From Nematostella vectensis (taxonomy: Eukaryota > Cnidaria > Anthozoa > Actiniaria > Edwardsiidae): DNA of 64,000 nt. A program made the position numbers and the translations under genes. A model generated the notes under the pieces. The model saw nothing but the letters and a program-made list of their open reading frames with translations, was not told the DNA's origin and ran no database searches. Of this stretch, positions 37,287-51,041 are shown one piece after another (the first letter of the stretch is position 1; every line of letters begins with the position of its first letter). The stretch lies in assembly GCF_932526225.1 (NCBI RefSeq), contig NC_064034.1, positions 6,496,001-6,560,000 of the forward strand, given 5' to 3'.

Positions 37287-37738
37287 GCGTATTCTGATAA
37301 TAAACCACAATTTTTACTCTAATTTGGCTGCGAAATATGTTTCTCCTTTGCTAAGTGCGCTCCGTGTTTGATTAGGAAACCCGGTGCTAGCCGAAACGTG
37401 CCCGATTTTTTGTTAGTCGGGCACGTTCGGCTTGCGGGTTGGGGACAGTTCGCATGCCACAGGTAGTAGCAAGGGCATTGGGAACAACACCTTTTGCTGG
37501 AACTGCGGGTATCTACGTAAACACGGAGAGCGCGTCGCAAAACAAGGCACAATTCGAATCAGAGGGGAGTTTCGTTGTTTGTCATTTCTAAATCAATTTA
37601 CCAAACAACCTCTGTTCCCAACGCCCTTGTAGTAGCTCAGATTAAGCAGTCACTTGACCGGGTTTTCTAATCAAACACGGAGAGCACGTCGCAAAGAAGG
37701 AACAGCCAAGGGGAAATCGTGGTTTATTATCAGAATTT
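37287..37738. mobile_element. Non-autonomous DNA transposon with long inverted ends
   Basis: ATTCTGATAATAAACCAC at the left is mirrored by GTGGTTTATTATCAGAAT at the right. The inversion extends inward through the phrase ACACGGAGAGCACGTCGCAA and its mirror, about 80-95 bp per arm. No transposase frame is seen. Confidence 0.75.
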
Positions 37739-38355
37739 AGCCTAACAAACACTGTCTGCCCTATCACTGAACTATAATGATTCCCCATGTAACGAAATCC
37801 AAGAACGTGTAATAGTTCTGATAAAAGTATTGTAGGACATACGTTTATGTCTTACCTCAATCTCCCGCCGGTAATTGTTAGTTGATGGTTGGGGTGCCTG
37901 ACAAATTACTGACCTCACGGTTGGATTTTAGAGACCAAAAAAAGGCGAGGACCATGGACTGCATGGACGGATGCGAGTACAAGTCGATCACAGAGATCAA
38001 CCTTTTATATGCGTACAACGGGCCGGAGACCTTTTAGATGTTATCGCGCTATCAGATATCAGTAACGGCACGGCCAAAATAGAACAAAACAAATGGCCCG
38101 ACAACAGTACGAGAAGCGAGCACGTTAAAGTAATGCATAAAAATCACCAACCCTGTTCTCGTGAATTGTCCTTCATTCAAGTGAACTCTAAAAGCACAGT
38201 AGCATAAAAGCATTAGTTCGGCAACTATTGACAGCTGTTTCGTCCTTGTTATCGTTAGTGACTCATCAGCATGGCGTAGCCGGTTCTACATAGGCAATGA
38301 AGAGCAGAGCTGAGACTATGCTGTTCCGCATGCTAGGGAGCTTAAGTTCAGCTTT

Positions 38356-38435
38356 TTATTTATTTATTTATTTTTTTTTTGGGGGGGGGGGGGGGGGGAG
38401 GGAAGGGGGGGAGGGAAGGGGGGGGGCGGGTACCG
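38356..38435. repeat. Low-complexity T then G-rich tract
   Basis: TTTA repeats, then a T run, then about 70 bp of almost pure G with A interruptions. On the + strand it could form G-quadruplexes. No gene is associated. Confidence 0.85.
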
Positions 38436-39708
38436 CACCTTATCTTTGTAGATAAGCAGAATCTAGTAAACATTTTTCGTTTGGTACAAAACAATGCCGA
38501 AGCACGTTGAAAGCGCTATAAAAAGACGATATACATATACGGATTAAAGCTTGTTTGCTTTTACTTGACCGGCGTGTCTAATACTTACCAAAAAGATCAT
38601 ACAGAAAAGATTTGTTTTACCTTCTCTACCCGGCCCCATCACAAAAACCAGACTTCATTTAATTTCATAGATTTATTCTGAACATTTCCCCTATTTTCAA
38701 ATACTCTTTTTTCTTCCATGTCTAATCAAAACTTTTATCTAGTCTTTCTATGCGGACCTATCAATAATACAAGATAAGACAATAGCTTTACATAATAATT
38801 AGTTCATAATCACTTTTCAGAATAACATGATTTTCAGCCAAGGCTAAGGACCTGTGTCAGGAATATGCCAAGTTATCCAGCGCTATTCTTTACTGCGCCT
38901 AGCGACGCAAGGGGCGATGTGTCCTATTCCACCAGCAAAAATTCTGGTTGATCCCGGGATACTGTAATTGCAAGGATGTACCTTTAAATACTACGTGCAG
39001 GATTTTAGTAGTTTCTAAAGAATACTCCTGCTCCTTTATGAACCATGATGTTTAATCAACACTTGATGCTATAGGGAAAATAGCGGGTTTTCCATAGTTT
39101 AGTCTTTAAAGTAACATTATGTTGCTTTGAGCAGCCATAAAAAGGTTAAAAACATTTCTGGTCAACAGGCCAGACAATGGCACTGACAAAAATAAAACGA
39201 TCGCTGACTCAGAGTATAACGTTATTTTTAGATTTGAGTGGGAGTACCTTCCGATTAAAATCACATCTTATTGGCCTGGTTTATCTGACGCATGAAGATG
39301 GTTCCTTGGACCCACTCTCCCATCACAAGCGAAAGATCTCCGCGCTCTCTGATCAAAAGGTTCAAGATATTATCACCTTTACTAAGCAAGGATTAAGTCA
39401 TGTGAAAGGTTAAAGGGAGTATGTCGCATATATAACGATATGGAAGACATGGATGGATTAAATTAAATAGAGGAATGGAACGTATTGCACAGCTCTCCTG
39501 TGGAAACGACTTGACAAAATCCTTGCACGCCCTATTGCCCGCCATCATACGTATGACAGTCGCCTTACTCTTCGCCAGGTATGGCACAGTGTTGCCAATT
39601 ATAAACAATACGGAAGTTAAATAACAATACTACTATAAACTATACATTTATAATAAACTATTTATACTCTCTCGAAAGGGAGTCTTTTTTCGTAAAGCAA
39701 GTAAAACG

Positions 39709-39797
39709 TTAGTCTCCCTCGCAGCGGTTCTGGACAAGTCAAGCGGTGCTTACTGGAGCTCAAGCGACGAGTCCAGAACAGCTGCGAGGGAGACTAT
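39709..39797. mobile_element. Palindromic MITE-like element
   Basis: AGTCTCCCTCGCAGC with GGTTCTGGAC on the left is mirrored by GTCCAGAAC and GCTGCGAGGGAGACT on the right, about 90 bp in all. It can fold into a near-perfect hairpin. Confidence 0.65.
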
Positions 39798-40591
39798 TAC
39801 AACTTGGCAGGCCAAAGATTCAACGACGCAAACAAACTCTAAGATTCTGCCTGTAGAATAAGCCCCAAGGTTCTGATAAGGCCATATAAAATACATTTGT
39901 GTATGAGATTTTGCCTTATCCTATCTTATCTTCACAACGGTGCTCTCGATTTAGGTAACTACGGTAGCTCATCTTACAATACTACCAGCCAGACGGCAGG
40001 AAGGGGGCGCTTAACAGTATGCCCTATACGATTCCTAGCTCTCCCTGTGTTTCTTATTCCCTTTTCTGTATCTAATCCTGTCTCTGTTTACGACCTTTTG
40101 CATTCAATAACGATACTATTAAGTTAGTTAGGATTCTTTAGGCCGCTAGCATAAGCATCACTCGCCCCAGTCCCCCACGTCAACGGCTTTAAGGCACAAA
40201 GGTCACCTGATCGACGTAAGAACGTCACATGGTTTACCTCACGTGATAAAGCCTCGTGTGACGTCAATGTCAAGTGACTAGCATTCTATGGTGTTTCGGG
40301 CCAGTCTGCACTTTGGAGACTTGCTACGCACTAGCTGCATTTTATCTGTGAAAGAAAAGAAAGATAAGGGAGCGAGTGAGCCACATTTGTCTTCAATAAG
40401 GTGGTTAATTAAAATGGCCTACTCAGTCCCTTTTGGTAACGCGCTTCAATAACATTCGAAAAGCAAAATAATGTGACATAAATGTGATCGATATCCTTAC
40501 GGCACACCAACAAGTTTTAGGGGACAAGTACACCCCAACTCACCACGTAATGCTAAAGAGATTTTTTATGATTGTGGGAAACTCCTTCATG

Positions 40592-40597
40592 TTTATT
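40592..40597 (-). terminator. Polyadenylation signal of FOXP
   Basis: AATAAA on the - strand about 18 bp past the stop codon. This would give an unusually short 3' UTR; a longer alternative cannot be excluded. Confidence 0.5.
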
Positions 40598-40614
40598 GGA
40601 GCAATGTGCCATGT

Positions 40615-43600
40615 TTAGTACCGATACATTGGTATCTCAAAATACCTCTCCTGTTCAGTCCCTATAGAGTCGGCCTCTATGGAATCCTCATTGTATAGCA
40701 CCACCGGCTCAACGGCCACGTGAGTATGAGGCGACCCCTCTCCACCGCTGTGCACATGCATCTCGGGCTCTTCTTCTTGGGGTTCAAGTTTGACTTGGAC
40801 GTTTGACTGTGAGAGTTGGCTGCTGTGAAGGACCAATCGAAAGAAGGGTTAGAGGCAAGGGATACAACGGCGAGACATATTGTTACGTAATAAGCTATAT
40901 GCAAGGTCCACCCCCACCCCACAAGGAATAGCCAAGTAATGGGGACTTGCTGTCCCGGACTCCCTGTCCCGGCTTCCGCCGTGTTTATGTGCCCTTAGTG
41001 TACCTGTCCAGCAGGCGCATGAACTTTCATTCGAGTAACAACTTACGTGATGCCCTTGGAACAGAATTCCACAAGTTTGCTGATTCCACCAGGCTCTCCC
41101 TCCGTTTCCTCTTGACCAAATAGTCTTTTCTTATTGGCTGGTTCATCGCTCACGTCATCATCTGCAGCCCTCTTCCCAGCAGCCTCTGCGCCCTGCGGAA
41201 TCTCCTCCTCCGAGCCATTCGACCCCGCGTGGTTGGGGTCACGTGAGCCGACGTCGAAAGTGGTGACCTGTGTGGGGAGGCCCACGAGGCACGATGGCTG
41301 AACCGCGCGCTCTCGCTCTTGCTTATTAAGACTTCTGGTTACAAAAAAGAAAGAGTTTATTACGAATATGTACAGATCATGAAAATGTTGTCGACCTAAT
41401 AACATATTTCAAAAGTAAAAATAAACGCGGCACTAGGAATACAGTATTCATTTAAAGTCTATATAACCTTTCACATTTGATAGATTTTGTTTATCTTTTT
41501 GTCCAAATGATATGTGGTTCTTATGGACCCTATAAACGCGCGAATAACTCAAGCCTGTAATATTGACGTATTTTGATCAAACTTCGGAAAAAAGTGAGCT
41601 GGAAGACCCGGGTCCAGTCATTTGTGACGTAAATCGAGATGTCAACCAAATTACATGAGAAAACATATGCGCGCGCTGAACCGGTTCCCGTCTTCATGTC
41701 TTCTTAGTTATTGCTGAAGATCGTTGCGCGGTTACAACTTTTACCTTCGTCTTCATATCTAAACCTGGTAGTCAAATGATTATTTAACAAATCTGCAAAA
41801 TTTAGCAGATATTTTATAGTCCATAGATTGTTTTTGCATTGTGCGCGCGCGCTGCATGCGCAATCAAGAATGACGACATTTTCACTGTTTTTTGAAACCT
41901 ACAACAAAACGTTTTTTTTTACTTTTTTTCGCATATGATTCTATGCTTCGCTTCATTGTGGGTAGCATTGCAATAGAAAACACTTTGCCAATATTTTGTG
42001 TTATTGCCATCTCCGAATTTTAACGGAAAATACATTGTTTTAGATGTTCCCGCTAAAACTTGGGATTATTCACTCGATTCGTTTCCTTTCGCGCCGGCCA
42101 GGAACATTTTCAAAGCTCTGTAGAAAATTCGAATCTCAATCAAAATGAATACCCTTTTCAGAATGTAAAAGTTTATCTTTGCTTTCTTTTGGCTAGATTG
42201 ATATAAGTGAAAGGTTTTAGGAACTTTAAGGCGAAGAGATTGCTACACAAGCAGCCCACTACCGTTCGTTCTATGGCACGTCTAATATATTCTACATGCA
42301 AAGGTAACTATAAAACATCACTGTTCTTTCTAACGAAAACAAGAAACGTTAGAAAATGACAATATCGTCAAATGGTAACGATTAAGACTTGTTGTGAAAA
42401 TAAATGGGTACGAGCTAAAAGAAAATAAAACACGAAAATTATTGAGTTCATTATAACTGTAAGGCCTAAGCGCCCGTCATCAGTTTTGGCATGATTCTGT
42501 TGTACTTACGCTGAGCTGTGGGTGACTTTCGACTGCGGCCTCCTCTTCATGAACTCTTCTTCATCCACCATCCACACGGCGCCTTTCACGTTCTCTTTAC
42601 GCACGAAGCACTTGTGCAGGGACAGGTTGTGCCGTACGGCATTCTAAAAGACAATTAAAAAGGTGACTTAAAGGGCTCCGCTCAACCTAAAGAGAAGCGT
42701 ATTGTATTGCGTATTTGTAGTATCAGTATAGAAGTATTCAATCATCTATAGTCATTTGATTTAAGGAAAACTTCTACAATATACGGGAAAATATTGATGA
42801 AGCAATGCACCATGTTTGTGTGTCTGTTTTTGTGACTGTCTACCAGCCTATGTATCTGTCTTTTGTGACTCATTATCCGAATGTCCAACTGTTTTGGGAC
42901 TTAGTGCCTCTGTCTTTCTTTGCATCACTCATACCTTCCATGTTGCTGCATTTCGTCTAAAATAAGCAAACGTCCTTGTAAACCAGGAATATATTTCATT
43001 CAGCGTCAGTTGGGTATCAGGAGAGTCTAGAATTGCCTGGAGACAAGAACATTAAAATGTCATTAAGAAACAAAAGTGTTTTTATTATATATGCGCTTTT
43101 ACACGTGACACATAAAGTAGACACTAGACTGCTAGCAGTATAACACAGGTGTTGAGAATGTGACAACGAATAACTATACTGCACATGTCTATTAGAGACC
43201 TGTGCAACCAGGCTCGTGAATACATTTAGTGGAGTAAACATAAGGTGAGTCCACGCACCTGTCTGATAAGAGATGCATACGTGAATGGAGGTCGAACGTC
43301 AGCTTTTTGGTAAAAATCAGCAGACCTTTGTATATCTGAAACAATTAATACAACCATCTTTAGTGACATGATAAGACACTCAATACAGTATAACTATAAA
43401 CTCAAAGGCAGTTTCTGTGTGAAGTTTCTTCGGGCATATTTCGTCAGGGTTCTCCCAGAAAAGGAAACTCAAAACGGCATCACGCTGGCTGTGTGAGACT
43501 TACCCAAACACACCAACTGACAAAAGCAAGCAAGCAAGCATAAAAAAAGCCTCACACAATCTGATTTTCGCCGTAATTTTTACAGTAATGATGTTGCGAG

Positions 43601-46600
43601 AGTTGATGCAAGAGATCAATCAATATTGAAGGGATATTATTTACGTATAATTTAAGCGTCAATCATCTCTTTGGCGGCAAATAAAAAAAAATCACCACAA
43701 TTTTCTAATAGTGTCACAGGAAAAACCTTCATCGTGATCAAACTTTAAGCTTAAGGCGTTTGTTTTACATAACGTATAAACCGATTTTCCATTTTCACCT
43801 AGTAACGGAATAACTACACTCCCTTTTACCAAGCGAAATACCATCTAAGAGCAGAGCTGCTTGAGACCTTATAATAATAACTAACAGTGCTTACCCAGCG
43901 ATATACCATCTGGGTCAGAGGCCCTAATAATGATAACTAACAGTGCTTACCCAGCGATATACCATCTGGGTCAGAGGCCCTAATAATGATAACTAACAGT
44001 GCCTACCCAGCGATATACCATCTGGGTCAGAGGCCCTAATAATGATAACTAACAGTGCCTACCCAGCGATATACCATCTGGGTCAGAGGTCCTAATAATG
44101 GAATAACTAACAGTGCCTACCTAGCGATATACCATCTGGGTCAGAGGTCCTTATAATGGAATAACTACCAGTGCTTACCCAGCGATATACCATCTGGGTC
44201 AGAGGTCCTAATAATGATAACTAACAGTGCCTACCCAGCGATATAACATCTGGGTCAGAGGTCCTAATAATGGAATAACTAACAGTGCCTACCCAGCGAT
44301 ATACCATCTGGGTCAGAGGTCCTTGAGCGCTTGTGAATTTTCGTCTCCTCTGGCATGTGATGTATCAAAGGCTTTAGCTCCTCGTGGTGAATGTGATGTG
44401 TCGGCATGTGGCCGCTCAGGATCGCCATTGTTGTCACCTCACTTGAAGTGGGCGTTAGGTCGTGTACAGAGATATTTGGTGGAGGCGTTGTACACGACTT
44501 GCTAACGTGCACCTCTCTAATCAGACCACTCTCAGGCTCGGAAGGGCCATCATTGCTGGTGTTTAAGGGAGAGGATGAGTGGGAGCTAGTTGGGGGCTGG
44601 GAATGAGTTTGGTTAAGCACAGGTGCATGCTGGATCTTCTCGCCTTCCTGTGGCCCTGGTGGGGAGAGCTGGCCCTAATGGTCAAATCAAGGCAGCATTC
44701 ATCAGTAACAAACAAGCAAAAGAGAAAATGTTGAGTGTGCCCTGCTATCTATGAACTAGTTAGAATTGATAACTCTTAAACATTTTGGTTGTAAGTCTGT
44801 GATTAAAAACCCACCTTTGGCATATGTAAGTGACTCATCATTGCATTGAGTCGTTCCCTTTCTTTGTTCAGCTGGGATTCAAGGTGGCCTACTACTTGCA
44901 TCTGCACCCGCGCCTGTGCGGTGCTCCTTTCATCAAGGGCGTGGTCATTGTTCAGATGACTAGGAAAGGCAAGACAAACATATGAGTAATGGAAATTTAA
45001 GAAAAGCAAAGGAAGGAGCAACTGTACACAGGTGTAGAAAGATGAAATTCTAGGATGTCCACTGTAAGACCCCCTCACTCAATAAAAAAAACTTATTTTA
45101 TGTCAGGAGTAAGCCTGTTTTATGTAAGTGTCATAATAGCTCCTAAGTACTTTCCTCAAATAAGTTCTATACCTAAGCATGGTGAACAATAGATGACAAA
45201 GGGGATTGTATGTTAGGGGAAAAAGTCAGTAACGAAACTGACAGTACAAACCCACTTCTTGGAAAATTTTTACTTCTTACAAAGTGGAAAAAAGCATATT
45301 TTATCTAAAGATAAAACAGATGTATAATTTAGCACTTTCCTTCGTATAAGCACCTCCAGGAATAAACACCTTGCCTGGGACATGAAAATTAAGTAAGTGC
45401 ATGGCACTTATTTAAGCAATTACGGCAGATGTCAGCCTGTTTCGCCAGTTGGATTGCCTAAGTTGTGGTTGACTACATATTGCCCCTTTAAATGGCTAAT
45501 AACTATTAAAAGCTATACCTCATAAAATGCATTGAATTGTTAGTTACTGAGACCAGTATGTGGCAAATAAACATTTCCCTTACTGTAAGAACTGAGCAAA
45601 TCCTTCACAGTACGCCTCACATCCTGGCCACTGGCAGACATTGTGATGGAAGAGAGGGTGGTGTTGATGGACTGGATAAGAGGAAGAAGAATGTTTCAAA
45701 CAACAGTTAACAACAATAAAAAGAAAAGTTTATAACTTTGACGTCATACCACCACCAGTGAACGCTAACTCACTTTTACTCACCAAAGGCTATTTTAGGA
45801 GAGTTTATAAATAACCCATAAAAAACTTGAGTCATTGGTTTATTTCTTTTGAAAGTTATAATCATTTGGGTTGTATAGAGCATACAGAAAATATTGCCAA
45901 CAGTGTATGTATCAATGATATGATTTATCTATGACAAAGATAAAAGGAGGTTGGGATAAGAGGGCAAGGGAAGGGGAAGGGGGTGATGACTTCTCCTTTG
46001 ATTCAAAGGGGTAAAATTTTGAGGAATTCTGAACCCTTTCACACAACTTTTAAATAAGCAATGCTATCAGTTATTGTGGCCTGTATCATATGGTATTTTT
46101 GAGGGAATTTTTAAGTGAAGTGATATTTTTAGAACCTGAAGTCCTTCCATGGGAGGAGGAGGACTCCAACTGACCCCAAGTAGTAGCAGATCTAGGGGGA
46201 GGGTTTAGGGGGTTTGAACCTCCATTTGGGCTGCCAGAAAGCCATATGTAACAAAAAAATATACCCCTCCCCCTTTGTTACTGAGCCAAACCCCTCCTTT
46301 AGTGAAAAGCTAGATCTGCCATCACATATAGACTTACTTGTCTGGCTTTCAGCAACATAACCAGAAGCCCTATGGGAATAAAATATGAAAATAAATATTT
46401 GCTGCACAATAATGATGAGAAAATTTCACCCTCCTCTTCAGTCAGGCTCTAATTCTTTATGAATACTCAAAAAAAAAATTGCACAAAAATTATGGATTTC
46501 TCTAGAAAAAAAAGATTGCAGTTACTTACACAGTCCCATGTCCATCAGGAGGGGGCTGTCTTCCTCCTAAAAATGCACAAATAACAAAATTATTTAGTCA

Positions 46601-48693
46601 CAGGTAAGAAAAAAGTAATAAACAATAAAAAAAAAAATGCTTTGTATTCTTTTCAGCAAATTTGGCCAAAAAAACAAAAACAAAAAAAGAAAAGAAAAGA
46701 AAAAACACCTGATCCAACAGAATAAACATATGGCAAAGGTAAAACTGCATTCCCATCATTTCTTCTAAAATTTAATAAGATAAATAATTACAGAATTGAA
46801 AATGCTTGTACAATTTTTATGCACTTGTGAATGCACATCAGAAAACTCAATTGCTCAATTCATTTTCTGATACTTCTCAACTTGTGCATAAAAACATGCA
46901 CATGCATTCATTCCATTAAGGGAAGGGTCATTATTTAACAGGGGGGGCTGCTATGTTTGGGGAGAGGATTGCGATTTTTTGAGCGTTGATTTGGGGGAGG
47001 GCCTCAAATGAATTTCCAAGCCTTCCAAAAGACTGGAATTTCAACATTTTTCTGGGGAGAAACCCAGACCCCCTACAAAATAGATAAATGAATGTGATGC
47101 GCATTCTGCTTGCACTTTCATAACTTTCGTTTGGCTGGCGTTGAAAATCATTTTCCCCTAAAGTGTGGCCTCTACTATTTTTATCTTTTGCAGTTTTGGT
47201 TTTATTAACTTACATCACTGAATTTACAAATTTCGCTTCATGTCAAGTCCCCCCTAATAACTTTTCAGACTGGAAAAGATTTCAGTTAGAAAGGAGCTAA
47301 TGATGATGTTTTCTGTTTAGGTTGAAACAATAATTAGGATTTCATATAATTGAAAATAGCAACATTTTCAAGGAGGAGCATGTCCCCAGATCCCCTTAAC
47401 AATATTATTTACACCTAAAAATAAAGCTTGAAATCAACTTTTCTCCTGGCTTGGTGGTTTTTAAGGCCAGCTGCGTCGCCCCTTTATGGGCATGCCCTTA
47501 AACAATATTATTTACACCTCTAAAAATAAGGCTCAAAATCAACATTTCTCCTGGCTTGGTGGTTTTTAAGGCCAGCTCTGTCCCCCCTTTATGGCCATGT
47601 CTAAGTCAATGACCAAACCCTCCCCCCCCCCCCTCCACACAAAATAATTTAAATTTTTTTCTGTTGTTTTGGGGGAGGGGTCACTATTTTTGTGCTTTAG
47701 ATTAGGGGATGTTGAAATGTTTGGATCAGAAAAAAAGATTACTCCCCCTCTCCTGATAAATAACGACACTTCCCTAAGTAATCTCTTTATTTTCAGTAGT
47801 GTGTTCATCATGAGGTGTGCATTATTATCAGGTTTAGACTTACCAAAAGCTGTTAGAGGTGTATCTGCCAGGCCTTTCCACTTCCCATCATAATAGGGCC
47901 TTAACTCCTGCTCAAGGATTGCCTAAGACAGACAGATCCATTAAATAAAATACTATCAAGGAACATCAGAACAGAAAAGATAACAAGCATATTGTAAATT
48001 CATGGTAACGAGGTCATTATGATACCAGCATCACTGTCTCACTCCAAGCAGGATTTACCAAAATATCACTGCCATAGCCACCCCATTATAAACATGCATT
48101 TATCTTCTGCTGTACCAAAGTTTTGGTGCACCCTATTATGAACATTTAAGTCTATCTATACCAACCTGATGTTGCTGAAGATGTTGAGGTTGAAGCGGTC
48201 TTAGTAATAAAGGAGGAGGGTGTGCAACAACAGCAACTGGTCTAGGCTGTGCTGACTGTGAGTGGTGGGCATAGTGATAGTGGTTGTCCAAATAAGCAGT
48301 AGGTTGGCAATTACAGTGGCCATGCTCGACAAATGTGGCTGGCGGGTGACAGTTAGGTGGTGAATACACATGGTGAGTGTGAGGCCCTGGTGGACATGTT
48401 GAACAAAAGTGTCCAGAGCTGTGTTTGGATTTGCTACTCTTGCTCTCTTGTGTTCCGTGATCTGGTGCTGAAGTTTCAATAGCAACACCATTGGGTGTTC
48501 CTGGAATATGCTGATAGACGATTCCAGGAAGATGGTTTTCATGGGAACAGCAGCAGGGACTCTTACTTGTGCCCCCTTTGTGGCCATTTGTATGGGCTTG
48601 GCAGATTTTCCCTGGACTACTTGAGCCACTGTGAGATTTTATGTGACTGTCACTTTGTTTGTTTGGACTCTTGGCTACTGTTGCGGTAGTCAT
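40615..48693 (-). CDS. FOXP: Forkhead box P transcription factor (12 coding exons)
   Basis: Nuclear forkhead regulator of the FOXP family, which dimerises through a leucine zipper. Coding exons in order: 48166-48693 (exon begins 48702), 47844-47922, 46530-46566, 46338-46369, 45584-45671, 44815-44959, 44293-44674, 43259-43335, 42935-43036, 42510-42643, 41047-41334, 40615-40822. They sum to 2100 nt, all in phase, so 699 residues, a normal FOXP length. Residues 1-176 are His, Ser and Pro rich and lack the long Gln tract of vertebrate FOXP2. The C2H2 finger is at about 238-261 (C238, C243, H256, H261), split by an intron. The leucine zipper follows ([25 protein letters not shown]). The forkhead domain is at about 442-530 ([47 protein letters not shown]). 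An acidic tail follows, with [10 protein letters not shown]. Intron 7 begins with tandem copies of its own donor. Confidence 0.95.
43870..44292. repeat. 58-bp minisatellite of the FOXP exon-7 end plus donor
   Basis: Seven extra copies (eight with the authentic exon end) of a unit of about 58 bp. On the - strand each reads CCTCTGACCCAGATGGTATA then TCGCTGG and GTAAGCACTG or GTAGGCACTG. This is the last 27 or so bases of exon 7 plus its donor. Most decoys have GTAAGC, a stronger donor than the authentic GTAGGC. Reading past the true donor gives Arg-His-Cys then a stop. Confidence 0.9.
46185..46320. mobile_element. MITE-like element (FOXP intron 4)
   Basis: AGCAGATCTAGG at the left is mirrored by CTAGATCTGCC at the right, with G-rich and C-rich halves complementary to each other. 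Short and non-coding. Confidence 0.5.
47399..47600. repeat. 100-bp tandem duplication (FOXP intron 2)
   Basis: Two adjacent copies with AACAATATTATTTACACCT and CTCCTGGCTTGGTGGTTTTT, differing at a few positions. Confidence 0.85.
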
Positions 48694-49175
48694 ACTTATG
48701 TTCTGTTGAATAAAAAATACAAACAATAGCTGTCAACTAGATTTTTGGGTGCTTTGCAGGATTACAGGAGGTGTTATTAGAGAGGGACATACATAATTAA
48801 CTAACAATATAACAAACCCAAGAGTAGTGGGGTTTTAATATCAGTCAGGATCACATTAAATTAAAATGTCAATAAAACTGATATTGAGCAAGAGGCTACT
48901 TGCTTAGATTAAGCAACAAGGAAATTAGATTCCATTTATATTACCTGAATTCCTATGTTGTCTGTTTTTAAGCAGGAAGGAGGGGAGAATTCCAAATAGA
49001 TGGTGGGCGTTAGAGAGGGACGTTCAATACAAACTTGTAAGATTGGGGGAGGGGGCATTCATTGATAGGAAGTGTTCTTTAGATGGGGGCATTTTTTTAC
49101 AGTATTCGAATTCAATAGAAATTAAATGATTTTTTTCACACTTGGTACTTTACTGTTTTAAGCTACAATTTAGAA

Positions 49176-49500
49176 AACTGGTAATATTCTCTACTACGAA
49201 GGGTACATTGAGTTTATAAACTCTGTTCAACTTTAACCAATGAATGATGCTTGACAATGCCAAAACATAAAAAAACATTTTCTACCAACCATAATAGAGA
49301 AGTTCAGTGTTAAGGCACTAAAGCATTTTATGGAAATATTTAATTTTACTGGAAATATTCTCTACTACAAAGGGTACATTGAGTTTATAAACTCTGTTCA
49401 ACTTTAACCAATGAATGATGCTTGACAATATGCCAAAACATAATTTTTTTTTTTCTATCAACCATAATAGAGGAGTTGAGTGTTAAGGCACTAAATAATT
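49176..49500. repeat. 175-bp tandem duplication
   Basis: Two copies sharing GGGTACATTGAGTTTATAAA and CAATGAATGATGCTTGACAA, highly similar, upstream of FOXP exon 1. Confidence 0.85.
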
Positions 49501-51041
49501 TTGTTTCACACAGCCATTCTTCCATGGAGGTCATTTACATTGTCACCTATAAAGCAGGAAATGGGTTTACATTGAATTTCACAATAGAAATGAGAAATTT
49601 GCACATTGTCATAAATGATATTGACATATTGCAAATAATTAACCTGAGTATTGGCTGACTTGAGGGAGGTGTTTTGTCTATCTCTAGTGACCTGGGGTGT
49701 GATTGACAGCACATAGTGGGATCACACATGCTACTAAACAATTTACAATGCATGAATTACATCTTTCCCCAGCTTCTACCTATTAAATGAAATGCAGCCA
49801 ATGCAGCATATTTCATATTCAAAATTTAGGATAAGGCATTGGTTGGCTTGGAAACTGATGTCTAAATGTAACTCAGGATTATCATTTATAGAGTATTGAG
49901 CTTATAGTTAAGTATGTTTCCAGTTAAAAACATGTAAAAACATGTAAAAATAATTTTAAAATTTGGGCCACATCAAGACTACATCCTGCTTGTAAAAAAC
50001 ATCTATTCTCAATTGGGAACCAAAATTTCTCACACAGATATCATGCTGCTAGCTACATATGAACCCTCTTTGCATTCTGTTTTGGTGAATAACAGAATCA
50101 ATGGTCATTCATTACGAAAGAGCCAAACTATACAAGATTCATGTACAAAATATTAAAACAATAATATCATCTAAGAGAGATTAAATAGTATAGCAAAAAA
50201 TTGTGGGTCCAAATTGTCATAATTATGCATGTTTCTCTAAAATTCTCTAGAGATCAAAAGAAAATCTCAAACTGAAATATCTTTTGAATTGGAAATTTAT
50301 TCAGTCCTTATGGCTTTTTTGACACCTGTTTTGTAAAGCACATTTCATACTTAATTGAATTGGATTTAATGGTCAGGCATTAATTGCACACTTTTGCTCA
50401 GTCTTATTTATATACTAAGAGGGAGGGGGTGGGGGTATCCTATTTAGAGAGAAAGGCCCAATCTCTAAGAAGTACGCTGTACCAGACAGTTTAAAATTCA
50501 AAGACATCTCTCTGAGTTGACAGCTTAAAGGATTCAAGAGTAAACAATCTTTCCGAGGAATATCACTCGACTTGTCTGCCTGTGCTCTGAGAGAAAATAA
50601 CAAATCAAAGAAACTACGGATCGAGTTTAAGCGAACGAGTAACATTTCGCGCACGTTCGATTGAATCGTTACGATCCATTTGTGGATTTAAGACCTAAAC
50701 TCTGTCATTGTAACAATTTTTGCGTGCGCTTTTTTAATAGCAACCCCAAGCGGAAAATACGCAAAAATACAACTGCCTTCTTACATTATTCTTGGCCCTG
50801 GAAGCTGTCGGAATAACAGGGGTTTCACCATTCTGTTCTTTGTTTGCAGATGACATTTTCCTCAATAGACTTTACTTTATATACCAACTCGTCTCCCTCG
50901 TAGCTTTAAACCACACGTCTAAGAAACCCACTCTACACTGCAATCTAAAAAGCCCTGAAATAGTAAAAAAGGACATAAGTTGTCATTCGCCCGCAACCTA
51001 AAGCTTTAACTGAATTTTGATTTGGGAAGTTTCGCTGCAAC

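Larger units (their letters stand above)
33622..40591. other. Intergenic region between TRPA and FOXP
   Basis: About 7 kb without a recognised gene. It holds the possible TRPA leader, a tandem duplication, two MITE copies around a dead LINE, a hairpin transposon, a G-rich tract and a palindrome, all listed separately. The open frames here (for example 35353-35574 and 39177-39413) have no family features. Confidence 0.5.
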
